DNA of 64,000 nucleotides, from NCBI GenBank assembly GCA_035236585.1, contig CP141139.1:37581217-37645216 (forward strand). Direction: 5' to 3'. The stretch comes from Warburgia ugandensis (Eukaryota; Streptophyta; Magnoliopsida; Canellales; Canellaceae). How positions within the stretch are numbered: the stretch's first letter is position 1; every line of letters starts with the position of its first letter. The notes beneath the pieces are model-generated. The model was not told the origin of the DNA and searched no databases. It worked only from the letters and a program-made list of their open reading frames with translations. Shown here in pieces: positions 1 through 11,173 of this stretch. Both the position numbers and the translations under genes were made by a program.

Positions 1-1070
1 AGTCGACTTCGCTCCTTGGAGGTAACCCTAGTAATTTATCTAAAAAAACATCTACAAATTCCCTTACTACTAGAATAGATTTAATACTAGCATTAGCATC
101 ATGACAACCCACCATGCTTGCCATCTACCCACTATAGTCTTTCTGGCTTTGTAGCCAACATGGACTTGTGGGCAACCATAATCCTTTATGGCAGAAAAAT
201 AAAAATGAACTCTGGTAGTAAGACAAAAGTAACCCTCTTTCAACTACAATCAATAATAGCATAATACTAGGACAAGAAATCCATCCCCATGATTAGATCA
301 TAAGGAGTAATTTTCATTACCACCGAATCAGGCGTCAACCTATGACCTACCATGTTAATATCACATCCTCGACAAACTTTGTTTGAGGTAATACTCCTCT
401 CTATTGGCAACTCAACTTGCACTGTTGAGTTTAGTGGTTCGGTGTCCAATCTTAAGTCATGAATGATTGAAGATGAAACAAAAGAATATGTCCCACTAGA
501 ATTAAACAACATTTTGACCCAAGTATGAAACAGTGAAAATGTACGCTCTATAACAATGCGGTCAGACTGGGCATCTGACTACATCAGTGCATAAACTCTG
601 CCCTCCATCCTCTACTTGGAAGCAGGATGTACGCCTCTAACAGGGGCATCTATCTTCTGTGCTAGTGGCCGCTCTTGAATATGTGGCCTATTGCTACTTT
701 GTACATTGCTCCATGTTGTTCCCAACCTAGACAATCTCTCTTAAAATGGCCTTCTTAGCCATAACCAAAACAAGTCTCACCAGCCATTCTAAGAGGTAGA
801 GAATGTATTTGAGCATTTTGTGCCTAAGGAGGATATCCTTTCCTCCACTTATCCTTGTTACAATATGAGTGAGATTTCCCAAAACTTCTCTTCTTGAACT
901 CTGGTGCACTCATTTCCCTACTCTAATCCTAGTCAATCAGTTGGGCTTTATCTATGATCTTCTCATAATCTTCCAATTTGAAAGGTAGTAAGATCTATCA
1001 AATAAAAGGCCTTATGACCTGAATGAAGCAATAAGCCTTATCCTTAGTAGTGGGGATCATCAATAGAACA
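1..1070 (-). mobile_element. Ty3/gypsy chromovirus remnant (gag end, protease, start of RT)
   Basis: Read on the minus strand, three pol/gag landmarks occur in the correct order. About 720-790 holds a gag zinc knuckle of CX2CX4HX4C form, in which the second cysteine has become tyrosine and a stop codon lies inside. At 267-512 is an aspartic protease stretch: the active-site D-S/T-G is degraded to N-S-S-G, but the distal LIMGMDFLS motif is retained. At 1-54 is the RT entry motif DVFLDKLLGLPPRSEVD, typical of Ty3/gypsy chromoviruses, where the canonical form is DVFPxxLPGLPP. Stops and frameshifts separate the pieces, so the copy is dead. It runs off the left edge of the window, where the rest of RT, RNase H and integrase would lie. 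A Tekay/Del-type assignment is likely but not certain. Confidence 0.8.
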
Positions 1071-2825
1071 TAATGTCATTGATCTAATCTTTGATATATA
1101 GATTTATGATCAGGACACCAATTGGTTGCTATCTACTAAGATTAGCACCATTGGTCTTTAATTGATGGTCTAGATCAACACGCATACCTCTAGAGATTTC
1201 AATTCACATTATTAAAGGTAATTTGTTAAGTAATTTGATGATCTTAACCATAATCCATGGTCTGATCACCTTTCTTAACATTTGATTGTCGTCAATCGAG
1301 TTTTGAATGGTCGACCTTGCATTAACTAGTTCGTAATTGGTCTATCATTTCTATCACAATTCATTATTGATGTATAATTGAAGTCATATTTTACACATAT
1401 CTACCTTTTGATTATGTTTTTAATGGTCGGATGCCAAGATCTTAGTTTTTCCCTGTCACTATCAAGTTTTTTATAATAATAAAAAATCAAGAATCAATTG
1501 ATTCCTGATAGACAATCCATCTTTATGGATGAAAAGATTAGGTGTGATTTATCTAAATCACAAATATATATATGTATATATATATTTTTCTAATTTTTAG
1601 GGGTTCGCTTAAAAAAGTTGTTTGTCACTGGAGAAGATGACGGGATTTTGGTCATCACTAGTGACATAAAAAGTACCCATTTATATAAATTTTTATATGG
1701 GAATGCTCAAAATGGCCTGAATTTTTGTTTTTTAGTGTTTTCCATCCTTACTTTTTATTAAAATAAAGATTTTTGGCCGGATTTTATCAAGGTCTTTAAA
1801 ATTACCCTAATTATTGTTTTCTCAATTTTTTGTGTCATTACTTGACAGATCTTCATGAAATCAAAGGGGTTTTACTTGCAATCATTTAAGAAATAAAATG
1901 AACGATTTTGATCATCGATCAGATGCTGTTTTACTGACTGTGTTTTTCAACAATCGGCTTCTTATGTTAGTTTCACCATTACTATCACCGAAAAATGGTG
2001 ACAATAATAGTGAATAGTGGTTGACTGGATTGTAAGGGAAAGAAGAATAAAAGAAAAATAGGAAGCAAGGAAACCAGAGAAAATGACTTACCTGATCAAC
2101 TAGAGATGGTCTCAGGCAGTCATCATTTTAGTTTGTGGGTGAGAGGGCAGCATTGTCGTCATTGGTTTTTTATCATTGGAGGAAGTGGAATTGGAGATGG
2201 TGGTGATTGATGGGGGAGAAGCCATCGAGTGATAGGCTTTTTCCCGATTTTTCCCATCATCGATGCATGGAGTGGGTGGGCAGCTAACTCTCATGTGTTG
2301 AATCGCTTTCCAACTCAACATGCTATAATAGTCAACACAGGGGGAGCCATTATCAATTTGGACTCCCTTTTTCATTTGTAAAACTTTTGAATTTTGGGTC
2401 TAGGTCTCTATTCCATGTGTTCTTAGTGTCGTTGAAAAGCTCTCATCAAGCACAATCCAATAATCTACATTTCATCATCAAACTTTAATGTTTTTATTTT
2501 ATTTTTGAATTTCTTTTATAATTACTTGATTTATAACAATTTTTTATTTTAAAACAAAATTCCTTGAAATTTGATATAAATCTAGAATGAATTTTCAAGT
2601 CATTTAATCCTTAACAAGATATACAATTTAATAAGTTTTGAAGATTCAAAATTTACCAAAAACTACATTTGATTTACAGCTAAACTCATGCGGGGCCCAC
2701 CTACTCAAACCTACCTTTATTGTCTTGTTTTATCAAACATTAGAAGATTAACAAGTTAATTCATTTTAACCTAATTTTAAGACATGGGTGTGACATTCTC
2801 CTTAACTAGAAACTCTATAAAGAGT
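1071..2825. other. AT-rich repeat-like intergenic stretch without a recognisable gene
   Basis: No coherent coding signal was seen on either strand; the short open frames here have no family-like motifs. On the minus strand, 1,080-1,600 is full of GATC-type words (gatcaga, gatctag) like those in the LTR-like sequence at 4.5-5.3 kb. It may be LTR or leader sequence of the adjacent gypsy remnant, but no LTR boundary could be placed. Confidence 0.4.
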
Positions 2826-2829
2826 GTAG

Positions 2830-3330
2830 CTTTTTATGGAGAAGCAAGAGGAAGAAGTGTTAATCTTAAGTTAGGGTTAGCCATAAAAACGAGCTTCCCA
2901 CCTTAAGGAAGAACTAGAAAAGTAAAAGAAAAGTGGACATTTGCTTAGGACTCACCAAATTTTAGCCCTAGAAGATGATGGAGAAACTAGGTACTTATTT
3001 GAAGTTTTTCTACTCTTCAACATGATGCTTTTAGATAAGAATCTTAGATGGCTTATTGGATAGACTTGATTCTCCTCAACCATACTTTAAGATTGAAAGT
3101 AACCTTGGCTGCCATAGAAGTGACACAAGGCTTCTTTCGTTTCCTTATTCTCCCTAAATTCCAAAAGAAAAGAAAAATGAAAGGCTAGAAGGGATTATGA
3201 GTATGAATGAAGAAGAAGGGGATGCATGCAACAACGACCTAGAAGAAGGTTTGGAGAGAGAGAGAGAGAGGTGGTGTATGCATGTAAGATTGGAGCATGC
3301 AAGGGAAAAGCGTGGAAGTTAAAGATGATG
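2830..3330 (+). repeat. Dispersed repeat, partner of inverted sequence at about 19.9-20.06 kb
   Basis: The plus strand around 3,030-3,175 closely resembles the reverse complement of about 19,880-20,060. Shared words include ccttggctgccatagaag and ctcctcaac, in the same order and followed by a purine-rich tail with gcatgta words. The partner lies downstream of a TATA box in an Athila-like LTR, so this is probably a fragment of the same LTR family. A (GA)n run lies at about 3,257-3,270. Confidence 0.5.
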
Positions 3331-3334
3331 CAAA

Positions 3335-5265
3335 TGTAACCCCCGATTTTGGGTTCATTTTCATGTATTTATATAATAGTTTTAATTGAAATAGAATGAG
3401 GAATTATATTTTGTCAAACTAACCTCTTTGAAAACTAAAAATTTGATTATACAACATTAAAATTTAAAATGTACATATTGATACTATTCCAACAATACTA
3501 AGAATACTGAAATTGGAGTCTAATAGAAAAGTTTAGATTTTTTCTAACAAAGACTATTTTGGGTAAATTTACTAGTAGTCCCACTTGTGAAAATATACAA
3601 TGAACATGGTGAGATAACAACATGATTGGGCATTATGATATTTCTAACCATATTATACTTACTTAAAAAGATTAGATTAATTAAATGTATTTAAATATAA
3701 ATAATAAAAATTGGCTTAAGGGAGGGGCCGGTTTTGATATCAGCACCCCCACCTCTTTTTAAGAGCAACAGTCGAATAATCGACTGTCACCCGACTCCGA
3801 CTAAGCTGAGAGGGAGGGACAGAGAAGAGGAGAGGAAGGCGAAGAAAGAGGGAAAGAGGAGAAGAGGGAAGAAGAGAAGGGGAAAGAGAAGAAAAACCCA
3901 CGTTCCCGTTCCGTCCCACGCGCACGCCGGTGAAGGGAAGAAATCCGGCGACTAACTCTGAGCTGTTGGGTTCAAAACGGATAGGGGAGAAGACAACGTC
4001 GGATCGATGATCGGTCGCCACCCATGTCCTTCCCGTCTTTGACAACGCCATAGCCCCATAACTATTCAACGATCAGAGGAGATTTCACTAGATTTTGGCC
4101 GAAAAGTGCAGTGCGCCGGCGACTGTCACCATTCTTTCCGACGAGAAAAGCTTGGAAAATTCTCAGACAGTCACTATAGATCGATTTGAAGAGTTTGGCG
4201 TCGAATTTTTTAGTGGAACGCTTACGGTGAGGAGAAATCCCTGGGGTCCAGGATTGAACAGTGAAGCAGACAACTCGGATTCAGAGATACGAGCCGTTTA
4301 TCTTGTTTGCCGCAAAGTCCAGACCAAAACCCCTCTGATTGAATTGTGATCCGAGGGAATCTCAGTGGAGAACCAGCATGGACAGAGGCGCATGGTCATG
4401 ATCGGAGTCTATTACCTCGTTCTGACTGTGTCTGGGCATTTCCAGCAACGGTCTAAGCTAGGAATCGCGCATAAAAGGTAAGATCCTTCGCTGATCTTTA
4501 GTGAATCTTAATCTTTGTAGCATGCGCACAGAAAAGCACAGATCCAACCCCTAAGTTCTTAAAATAATGATAAGATCAAGCTATATCAGTGATCTAAATG
4601 TCTCTGATTTCAATTTGATGCGGTTTACTTCCTAAATCTGAGACCGTGATCAGATCTGATGATTATAAAACGTCAGATTTTGATTAATCAATTAGATCTA
4701 ACCCCTATGATTATTTTGTTTGAACTATAAATAACAATCCGTCACTGTGGATTGACGATCCACACAAATCTGGACATCCATGATGAAACCAGGGATCGGA
4801 TTTGCTTCGGATATGATGAACCATGATATACGACGATGATTTAATGATGGTGGATCATTGGATCGCAGTCAGATGTGTAAATCAGAAACCTATTGTACTG
4901 TTTTTTTTTAAATGGATAAAAAATCACACCGTTTATTAGTGGTTGGGATTTCTGGTTCGCAAAGCAAGTTGTCTGTAAAGCTGTGGATCAACAAATCCAG
5001 GTATGATTAGACCGATCTAGACTGCTGATCAACAATCGATGGCATGGATCATATGATCCAAGGCCTGATGAACGTCTGATTGACTGATCGATGACTCATG
5101 ATTGGGAATTTAGACCAGCAGAGATCGCGAGATATAAAGATATATTTAAGATGGAATTATAGAAATCTACTGGTTTAATGATCTGGACCTTTAGATCATA
5201 TTAGATTTAAAAATCTAAGTATATGTATATGTATGTTAAAAACATAACTTTTACGTGCTACATAG
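3335..5265 (+). mobile_element. Candidate 5' portion of a long chromovirus-type LTR (or PIG-A promoter/5' UTR)
   Basis: The segment begins TGTAACCCCCGATTTTGGG, the start form of many Ty3/gypsy LTRs and similar to the starts of the long LTRs at 50,244 (+) and 35,240 (-). A TATAAATA box lies at 3,696-3,703, about 360 bp in; the 35,240 copy has one about 430 bp in. A GA-rich, GC-richer block at 3,790-4,480 and GATC-rich sequence at 4,560-5,260 follow the same order as in those LTRs. Alternatively the GC-rich block ending aaaag|gtaaga at 4,476 could be a 5' UTR exon of the PIG-A gene, with an acceptor near 6,413. I cannot decide between these. The open frame at 4,095-4,349 matches no family I recognise. 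Confidence 0.4.
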
Positions 5266-6080
5266 ATTTAGATGTGGTTGGACCGACTTGACCCCAAAGC
5301 CAAGGGAAAAGCTTGTGGGAACATTGTTTTAGGGGGCCCCACCTCTCTAAAGCTCCTTTTCTCCATGCAGCTTGTTAGGAAATGTAATAACCACTAGATG
5401 TTAGAAAAGAAGAGGAACGGGTAATTAAAAATGAAAGAGTGGAAATAGCACTTTCTTTATATTGTTGTGTTCAGGTCCCTTAGGAAATAATACATTTCTC
5501 TTTCATTTTCTCATTCCTATGTATAGTTTAGTCTTTAAGAGTTCAACACATGAAACCTTGGAAGTTTGAACTTCGTTTGCATTATCTTTTATGGATTTTA
5601 GTGTTTAAGAGATAGCATTCCCATTCAGCCTTATAACTTTGAATTTGGTTTGGGTGTTTTCAGTGAGCATAAACAAAGTAATGTCAATCCATATCTAAGA
5701 TTTATTTGTGATGATTTGAAGAGAACTGCATATGAAGTTCTAAATAGAAATAATCCAGTGGAGCCTATCTCCCAGTATCATGTTTTGGATTGCATCAATC
5801 TGAAACATTCATTGGTTGGTCCACCTTGGTTTCACCATGGCCCAAAAACCAATCTGATAAATGATCCTAAGGATCATCCAACTAGTTATTACTTTTCGCT
5901 GTTAGATGTGTAATGCTGCATCCCATTTGAATCTCTTTTGGGCCATATGCCACAATGTTAGGACTGCTAGACCTAAAGTTTTAGACTGGTGAAGGAAGAC
6001 CCATGTACCATTACCCTTCTGCAAATGCATCAAATATTGTCTTAATTCTTTTCTATCTTTGCAAATCAAATTTAGGCATG
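5266..6080. other. Upstream region of PIG-A, no gene recognised
   Basis: This is AT-rich sequence between the LTR-like segment and the first SINE. An open frame at 5,650-5,913 has no recognisable motif. It may contain the PIG-A promoter, but no TATA box or start site can be assigned with confidence. Confidence 0.35.
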
Positions 6081-6094
6081 TTATTCCCTTCTTT

Positions 6095-6283
6095 TGCAAA
6101 TGAAGGGGAGCCTTGGCGCAATGGTAGAGTTGTCGTCGTGTGATCTTAAGGTCATGGGTTCAAGGCATGGAAATAGCCTCTTGAAAATGCAAGGTAAGGC
6201 TGCATACTATTGACCCTTGTGGTCCACCACTTCCCTGGACCCCGCATATGTGGGAGCTTCGTGCACCAGGGCTGCCTCCTTTT
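6095..6283 (+). mobile_element. Au-type SINE, copy 1 (upstream of PIG-A)
   Basis: This is a tRNA-derived SINE. Its head, ggggagccttggcgcaatgg (6,105 onward), is an A-box-like sequence, and gggttcaaggc is the B box of the internal Pol III promoter. The body contains the aggtaaggctgc and gacccttgtggtccacc blocks and ends at the gggagcttcgtgcaccagggctgcc block and a T-run, all typical of the plant Au SINE family. Candidate target duplications are ttattcccttcttt (6,081-6,094) and ttattcccctcttt (6,284-6,297), with one mismatch. It lies about 150 bp upstream of the PIG-A start codon. Confidence 0.85.
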
Positions 6284-6435
6284 TTATTCCCCTCTTTCCT
6301 TCATGAGGTAGTGATGTACAACTATGATTTATCAACTTTATTTGTCTCTCTCTTTTATCACTTGTGACAGATGTTTTTCAATTATGTATTTAAAACTGTT
6401 CATGCTTGAAGCAGAACTTGGTGTCTGTGAATGCA

Positions 6436-9400
6436 ATGGAAGAACAGAAAAGATATCACATTTTGATGGTGTGTGATTTTTTCTACCCCAACTTTGGTGG
6501 TGTGGAGTCTCACATCTATTATCTCTCGCAATGCTTGCTTAAGCTTGGTCACAAGGTCAGTACTTTAGAACTCAATATTTTGTTTGGATTCCATTCTTTC
6601 TGTTGCATTCACTATATACTCTAAAAACCAGAACACAAATTTTCTCAATGCTTTCACTTAATAACTTCTGTTAATTCTCAACCAACTATATTAATATAAA
6701 CACATGTCTTCTTTTCTCTGAAATTCTTTGGAGCTAGCTACATTGATTCATGTTGCATTTTATTGCATTAGCTCAGGTGGTGGTCATGACACATGCCTAC
6801 GGGAACCGCTCTGGAGTACGCTATATGACTTGTGGTTTGAAAGTATATTATGTACCTTGGAGGCCATTTCTTATGCAAAATACGTTGCCGACCTTCTATG
6901 GAACGCTTCCAATTTTAAGGACAATCCTCATTCGGGAGAGAATATCATTGGTTCATGGACATCAAGCTTTCTCAACTCTGTGTCATGAAGCATTAATGCA
7001 TGCACGGACAATGGGTTACAAAGTTGTGTTTACTGATCATTCTCTCTATGGTTTTGCTGATGTTGGAAGCATCCACATGAATAAGGTGCTGCAATTTACT
7101 TTGGCAGATGTGAATCAGGCCATATGTGTTTCTCATACAAGCAAGGAAAACACGGTCTTGCGATCAGGCTTACCTCCAGAGAAGGTCTTTGTAATACCAA
7201 ATGCTGTGGACACAGCCATGTTCACTCCTGCTCCAAAGCGTCTCAGCTGTGACGAAATTATTATAGTTGTGATTAGTAGATTGGTTTATCGGAAGGGTGC
7301 AGATCTACTTGTTGAAGTGATTCCACAAGTATGCCATGCGTTCCCAAATGTGAGTTACCTTGCTGCCACTTCCTTCCTCTTCCTCTTCCTCTTCCTCTTC
7401 CTCTTCCTCCATTCTCATTTTTCATTTTTCTATTTTCACTTTTATGGGATATTGCAGGTTCGATGCATGACGTAGTTAAACAACTTGTGGAATTGCATGT
7501 ATAATTCACTGATGCACTGTCTTACAGTGCATCTATATTTCTCTCTCTAAAAGTAAAATTTGCTTATGAAGCAACATGCTAACATTGAACAAGTAATGCT
7601 AAGTTTTATTGATTGGACACAATAACCACAATTTCTTAGCAGATCAATCTATTCTGATTCTTGAATGCCTTCCATTCAATTGTTACTTAGAACTTCTCTG
7701 GATGAAGGCTCGTTTCATTGTTGGAGGAGATGGACCTAAACGAGTTCGGCTAGAAGAGATGAGGGAGAAGCACTCTCTACAAGATAGGGTTGAAATGCTG
7801 GGGGCTGTTCCACATGCCCAAGTGCAGTCTGTCCTTATTTCTGGTCATATATTTTTGAACAGGTATGTAAACAGAAATTCCAGTTTACTTTTACAACTAT
7901 TTGAACAAAATTGGTTGGTAACTTGACCTTTCCTGACCATTGGTTGTCAATACCTTTTCTGAGTTTAATTGTTCCTGTACATATAAGATCGATGCAGTCT
8001 AGTCAAGATTGCCCCTCCTTTAGCTTGATAATGGAGGTTCCTGCATAAAACACTGGATGTATAATCTTTCCTTTTCTCATGTTCCTTCTGTGCTCTGCTT
8101 TGTTTCATAGGCTATAATCATGTGATATAAGTTTATGGTTGTTAACAAGAGCATGCTGTGGCAGACAGAGAGCTGCAAGGAACCAGTCACAACGATGGAT
8201 CTTAGCCTTTGTGACAAATATAGGATTGTCTGTATTTAGACTTATTTTGTTATTGAAGCAAAGCACCTAAAGACATCAAAACATGATACATATGCAAAGA
8301 TGCACCTTTATAACAGGGAAAACTGAGGGTAGTCTCTGGACTGCCAGTTGAAGTCATCCACACTTATAATGATTGCAATATGTCATCTGATAAGGTTCCA
8401 GTGGATGGTCTAATCTTGTTATTTGGGCAATCCTAGCCATTTGGTTAATGGACTTTTTACCATCAATGTGAACAACGATGGTGTTTGCTCTAACCCTAAG
8501 AGACTCCTTATCACCTGGCTAGGATAGTTCAACCAATGAGATATCTGGCCCCATGGTGGGCCTCACCTTTAACCATTGCAATCGGCAGAAATGTTCAACA
8601 TATTGGAGATTGGAATGTATTTCACAGATTGAAAGTCCATGGATTACCAAACAGGCCTTGCAATATATGCTAGACATATGCCACTCCCAGAAAACATATT
8701 TATGCCATTCCCAGGGGACACATTTTTTATCAATTCATTTGTTGCAGTTCTCTTACAGAAGCATTTTGCATAGCCATACTGGAGGCCGCAAGTTGTGGAC
8801 TGCTAACTGTCAGTACACGAGTAGGTGGTGTTCCTGAGGTATGTTTGTTAATTTGATTATTTCCTCAGTTTTGGTCTGACTAGCACACAAGTTTGGTTTA
8901 TAAAGACTGGTTACTAGATCACTCTTAATTGACACTACAGTGGTGAGCTATTTGCCTCCTTTTCTGATGCCATCAGGTTCTACCAGATGATATGATTGTC
9001 CTTGCAGAGCCCGTGCCTAGTGAGATGGTACAAGCAATGAAGAAGGCTATATACATGCTCCCAAAGATTGACCCACATGTCATGCACCTACGTGTGAGTT
9101 TACTGAAGAGAGCATATTGTAGTTATTTTGTTTTCAACTAGTGTACGTTTAATTAGGCTATGTCATCTATTAAAATTTCTGGCTATTTCCTACACCTTCC
9201 TAGGAATTTTAACGGCGATGTGGCTAAAACCTGAGAATGCTTATTTTGATGTTACTTCCAAGAGTTGATCTTTCTCTTAAATGTATTTCCTTAAGCTTGG
9301 ACCATTTTCTGCAGATGAAAAACCTATATAGCTGGCATGATGTGGCCAGAAGAACAGAGATTGTATATGGGCGAGCATTGAGATGTCCAAGCGAGGATCT

Positions 9401-11173
9401 CCTACAACGCCTTCCACGGTATATTTTTGTACTCTTCAGTTTGACATATGTCCCTTGAATTTCATAGTTTAGCTTCCTAGAATGCTTGATGGGTCAATTT
9501 AATTTTACCGGTCAGCTTTGCAGGATATAGTTTGAATTCCTTTGTTAGGCTTATTGTCAAACATATTTCCCTTTTATCAGCCAAAAGTTCTAAGTGACCA
9601 GGTGGCTAATCCAAATTTTGGTCTTTATATGCTTTTGATCTGTCATAATGGTTGAAAAGTTGAATTCTCTCTGTCAAATGATCTTGGCTTTTACCTACCT
9701 GAGTCTTTCTGTTATTTCACTGATTGTGTATTGATTCAACTTCTAGCCAACTTGAGAAAACTCTCTTATAAGACATGAGATATGACACTAACAGGAACCA
9801 TCATCCCACATTTTTTTTAATGTTATGTCATAGTTTAGTTTACTTGGGATATTTCAAGATTAAGGTTGGATGTCCCCTAGTTAGGATCTTTTTCTTTTTG
9901 GTGTAAGTAGTTTTTGATGAATAATGAATGAAAATTTCATTAGATTTGGTGGATTCGTTGTTCTAGCTTCCCTCCCATAGTGTGAAGTCGCATTTAGTAC
10001 AAGGCTGAATCACTATTGTTTCATCCTGTTCTGTAAGTCAGTACTTATCTTCCTTGTCTTTTAAAGGACAATTTCTGAGTTGCTTGTGGTTACATGATTT
10101 GTATTGATAATAATTTAGAATTCTTATCTTGCATAAAATTCCTGAACCCTAGATAAAAAAGGGCAGCCTTGGTGCACGAAGCTCCCACCTATGCGATGTC
10201 TGGGGAAGGGTCGGACCACAAGGGCCTATAGTAGGCAGCCTTACCTTGCATTTTGCAAGAGGCTGATTCCATGCCTTAAGCCCGTGACCTCAAGGTCACA
10301 TGACGACAACTTTTACCATTGTGCCAAGGCCCCCCCTTCATTCCTAAACCCTAGATCCGAAGCTTAATCAGGACCGTTCATTAATCAAAGGGATAGTCCA
10401 GATTGACACTTTGATCTTATCTTAATCGGTAGAGATCTGGGGCAGTTTGCAGATCCTGTAACTCACTCTAGGCTATTCATGCTAATTAAGACTGATTTTT
10501 TGCATGTTAAAGTGCTTGTTGTAGTTTAATTTATGTTTTCTTATTTAAGTTAATTCTGATCTGATATCAGCATATAGATTAGGTTTTTGCATGCTATCCT
10601 ACATCAGATACAAGTTTGAGAAGTACCATGTACTGATTTACTATTCATATCAACCTTATGTTTTCCAGGTATGTAAAATGTGGTGCTTGGGCAGGCAAGC
10701 TCTTTTGCTTGGTCGTGGTTGTGAACTTCTTATTATGGCATCTTTTGCAACTGTGGCAGGTAACTCAAATGTTGCTTTCTGTTGGTAAGTTTCACAGGTT
10801 ATAAATATTTTGACATGGAATGACTATTTAGGAATATCTACTAATTTTACCTAAATGAAGGGGAGCCTTGGCACAATGGTAAAAGTTGTCGTCATGTGAC
10901 CTTGAGGTCAAGGGTTCAAGGCGTGGAATCAGCCTCTTGCAAAATGCAAGATTAGGCTGCCTACTATAGGCCCTTGTGGTCCGCCCTTCTTTGGACCTAG
11001 CATAGGCAGGAGCTTCGTGCACTGGGGCTGCCCCTTTTACTAATTTTACCTAAATGCTTGAACTTTCACTTTAGTCTTCAGAAGACATAGAGGAGGTACC
11101 TGCTTTTGTATTTCCTCACCAGCAACATGACAAGATGGTTCACGAGCTTAGTGAGGATCAAGGTCAAAGCTGA
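6436..11173 (+). CDS. PIGA: PIG-A / GPI3, phosphatidylinositol N-acetylglucosaminyltransferase catalytic subunit (eight exons)
   Basis: The product transfers GlcNAc from UDP-GlcNAc to phosphatidylinositol on the cytosolic face of the ER, the first step of GPI-anchor synthesis; the Arabidopsis counterpart is SETH2. Predicted exons are 6436-6555, 6777-7349, 7708-7862, 8748-8838, 8977-9093, 9315-9418, 10669-10759 and 11075-11173. They join in frame with GT-AG introns to give 449 residues, about the usual plant length. Visible motifs are [16 protein letters not shown] near the N-terminus, [19 protein letters not shown] in the glycosyltransferase-4 domain, GGDGPK, and the EX7E motif EAFCIAILE at residues 287-295. 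A hydrophobic segment at about 398-416 is the expected C-terminal ER anchor. The start is ATG at 6,436 (MEEQ); frames opening upstream of it use a non-ATG codon. The acceptor of exon 3 is slightly weak and yields Asn-Ala-Arg-Phe where relatives have Asn-Val-Arg-Phe. No disabling change was seen, so the gene is probably functional. Confidence 0.95.
7372..7411 (+). repeat. (TTCCTC)n hexanucleotide microsatellite in PIG-A intron 2
   Basis: About six consecutive ttcctc units begin some 20 bp after the exon 2 donor at 7,350. The following sequence is also pyrimidine-rich, so the 5' part of this 358-bp intron resembles a polypyrimidine tract. The repeat is probably length-variable. Confidence 0.85.
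10138..10356 (-). mobile_element. Au-type SINE, copy 2 (PIG-A intron 6, antisense)
   Basis: The SINE body (10,155-10,339) is inverted relative to PIG-A. It runs from an A-run and gggcagccttggtgcacgaa at the 3' tail to accattgtgccaaggc at the tRNA-like head. It is bounded by 17-bp target duplications, attcctgaaccctagat (10,138-10,154) and attcctaaaccctagat (10,340-10,356), differing at one base. It lies in the 1,250-bp intron between exons 6 and 7. Confidence 0.92.
10839..11056 (+). mobile_element. Au-type SINE, copy 3 (PIG-A intron 7, sense)
   Basis: The SINE body (10,858-11,037) has the complete head-to-tail order: ggggagccttggcacaatgg, gggttcaaggcgtgg, a gcaagattaggctgcc block and the ggagcttcgtgcactggggctgcc tail. 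Perfect 19-bp target duplications, tactaattttacctaaatg, lie at 10,839-10,857 and 11,038-11,056. The right copy ends only 18 bp before the acceptor of the last PIG-A exon (11,075), so the insertion hit the 3' splice region itself. Confidence 0.95.

Noticed and set aside
4095-4349. 84-codon open frame as a small gene
   Set aside because: No recognisable family; it lies in a GC-rich block that is either LTR sequence or a PIG-A 5' leader.
5650-5913. 87-codon open frame upstream of PIG-A
   Set aside because: No motif; length is compatible with chance in this composition.
6105-6180. tRNA-like A and B boxes suggesting a tRNA gene
   Set aside because: The sequence continues into the Au SINE body, no cloverleaf with an anticodon stem could be built, and the same head recurs in the other SINE copies.
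6406-6435. Upstream start for PIG-A adding ten residues
   Set aside because: The frame opens with TTG, not ATG; the first ATG in frame is 6,436 and gives the family's MEEQ-type N-terminus.
7273-7509. Minus-strand frame with GRGRGR repeat
   Set aside because: It is the antisense of the PIG-A intron 2 hexanucleotide repeat.
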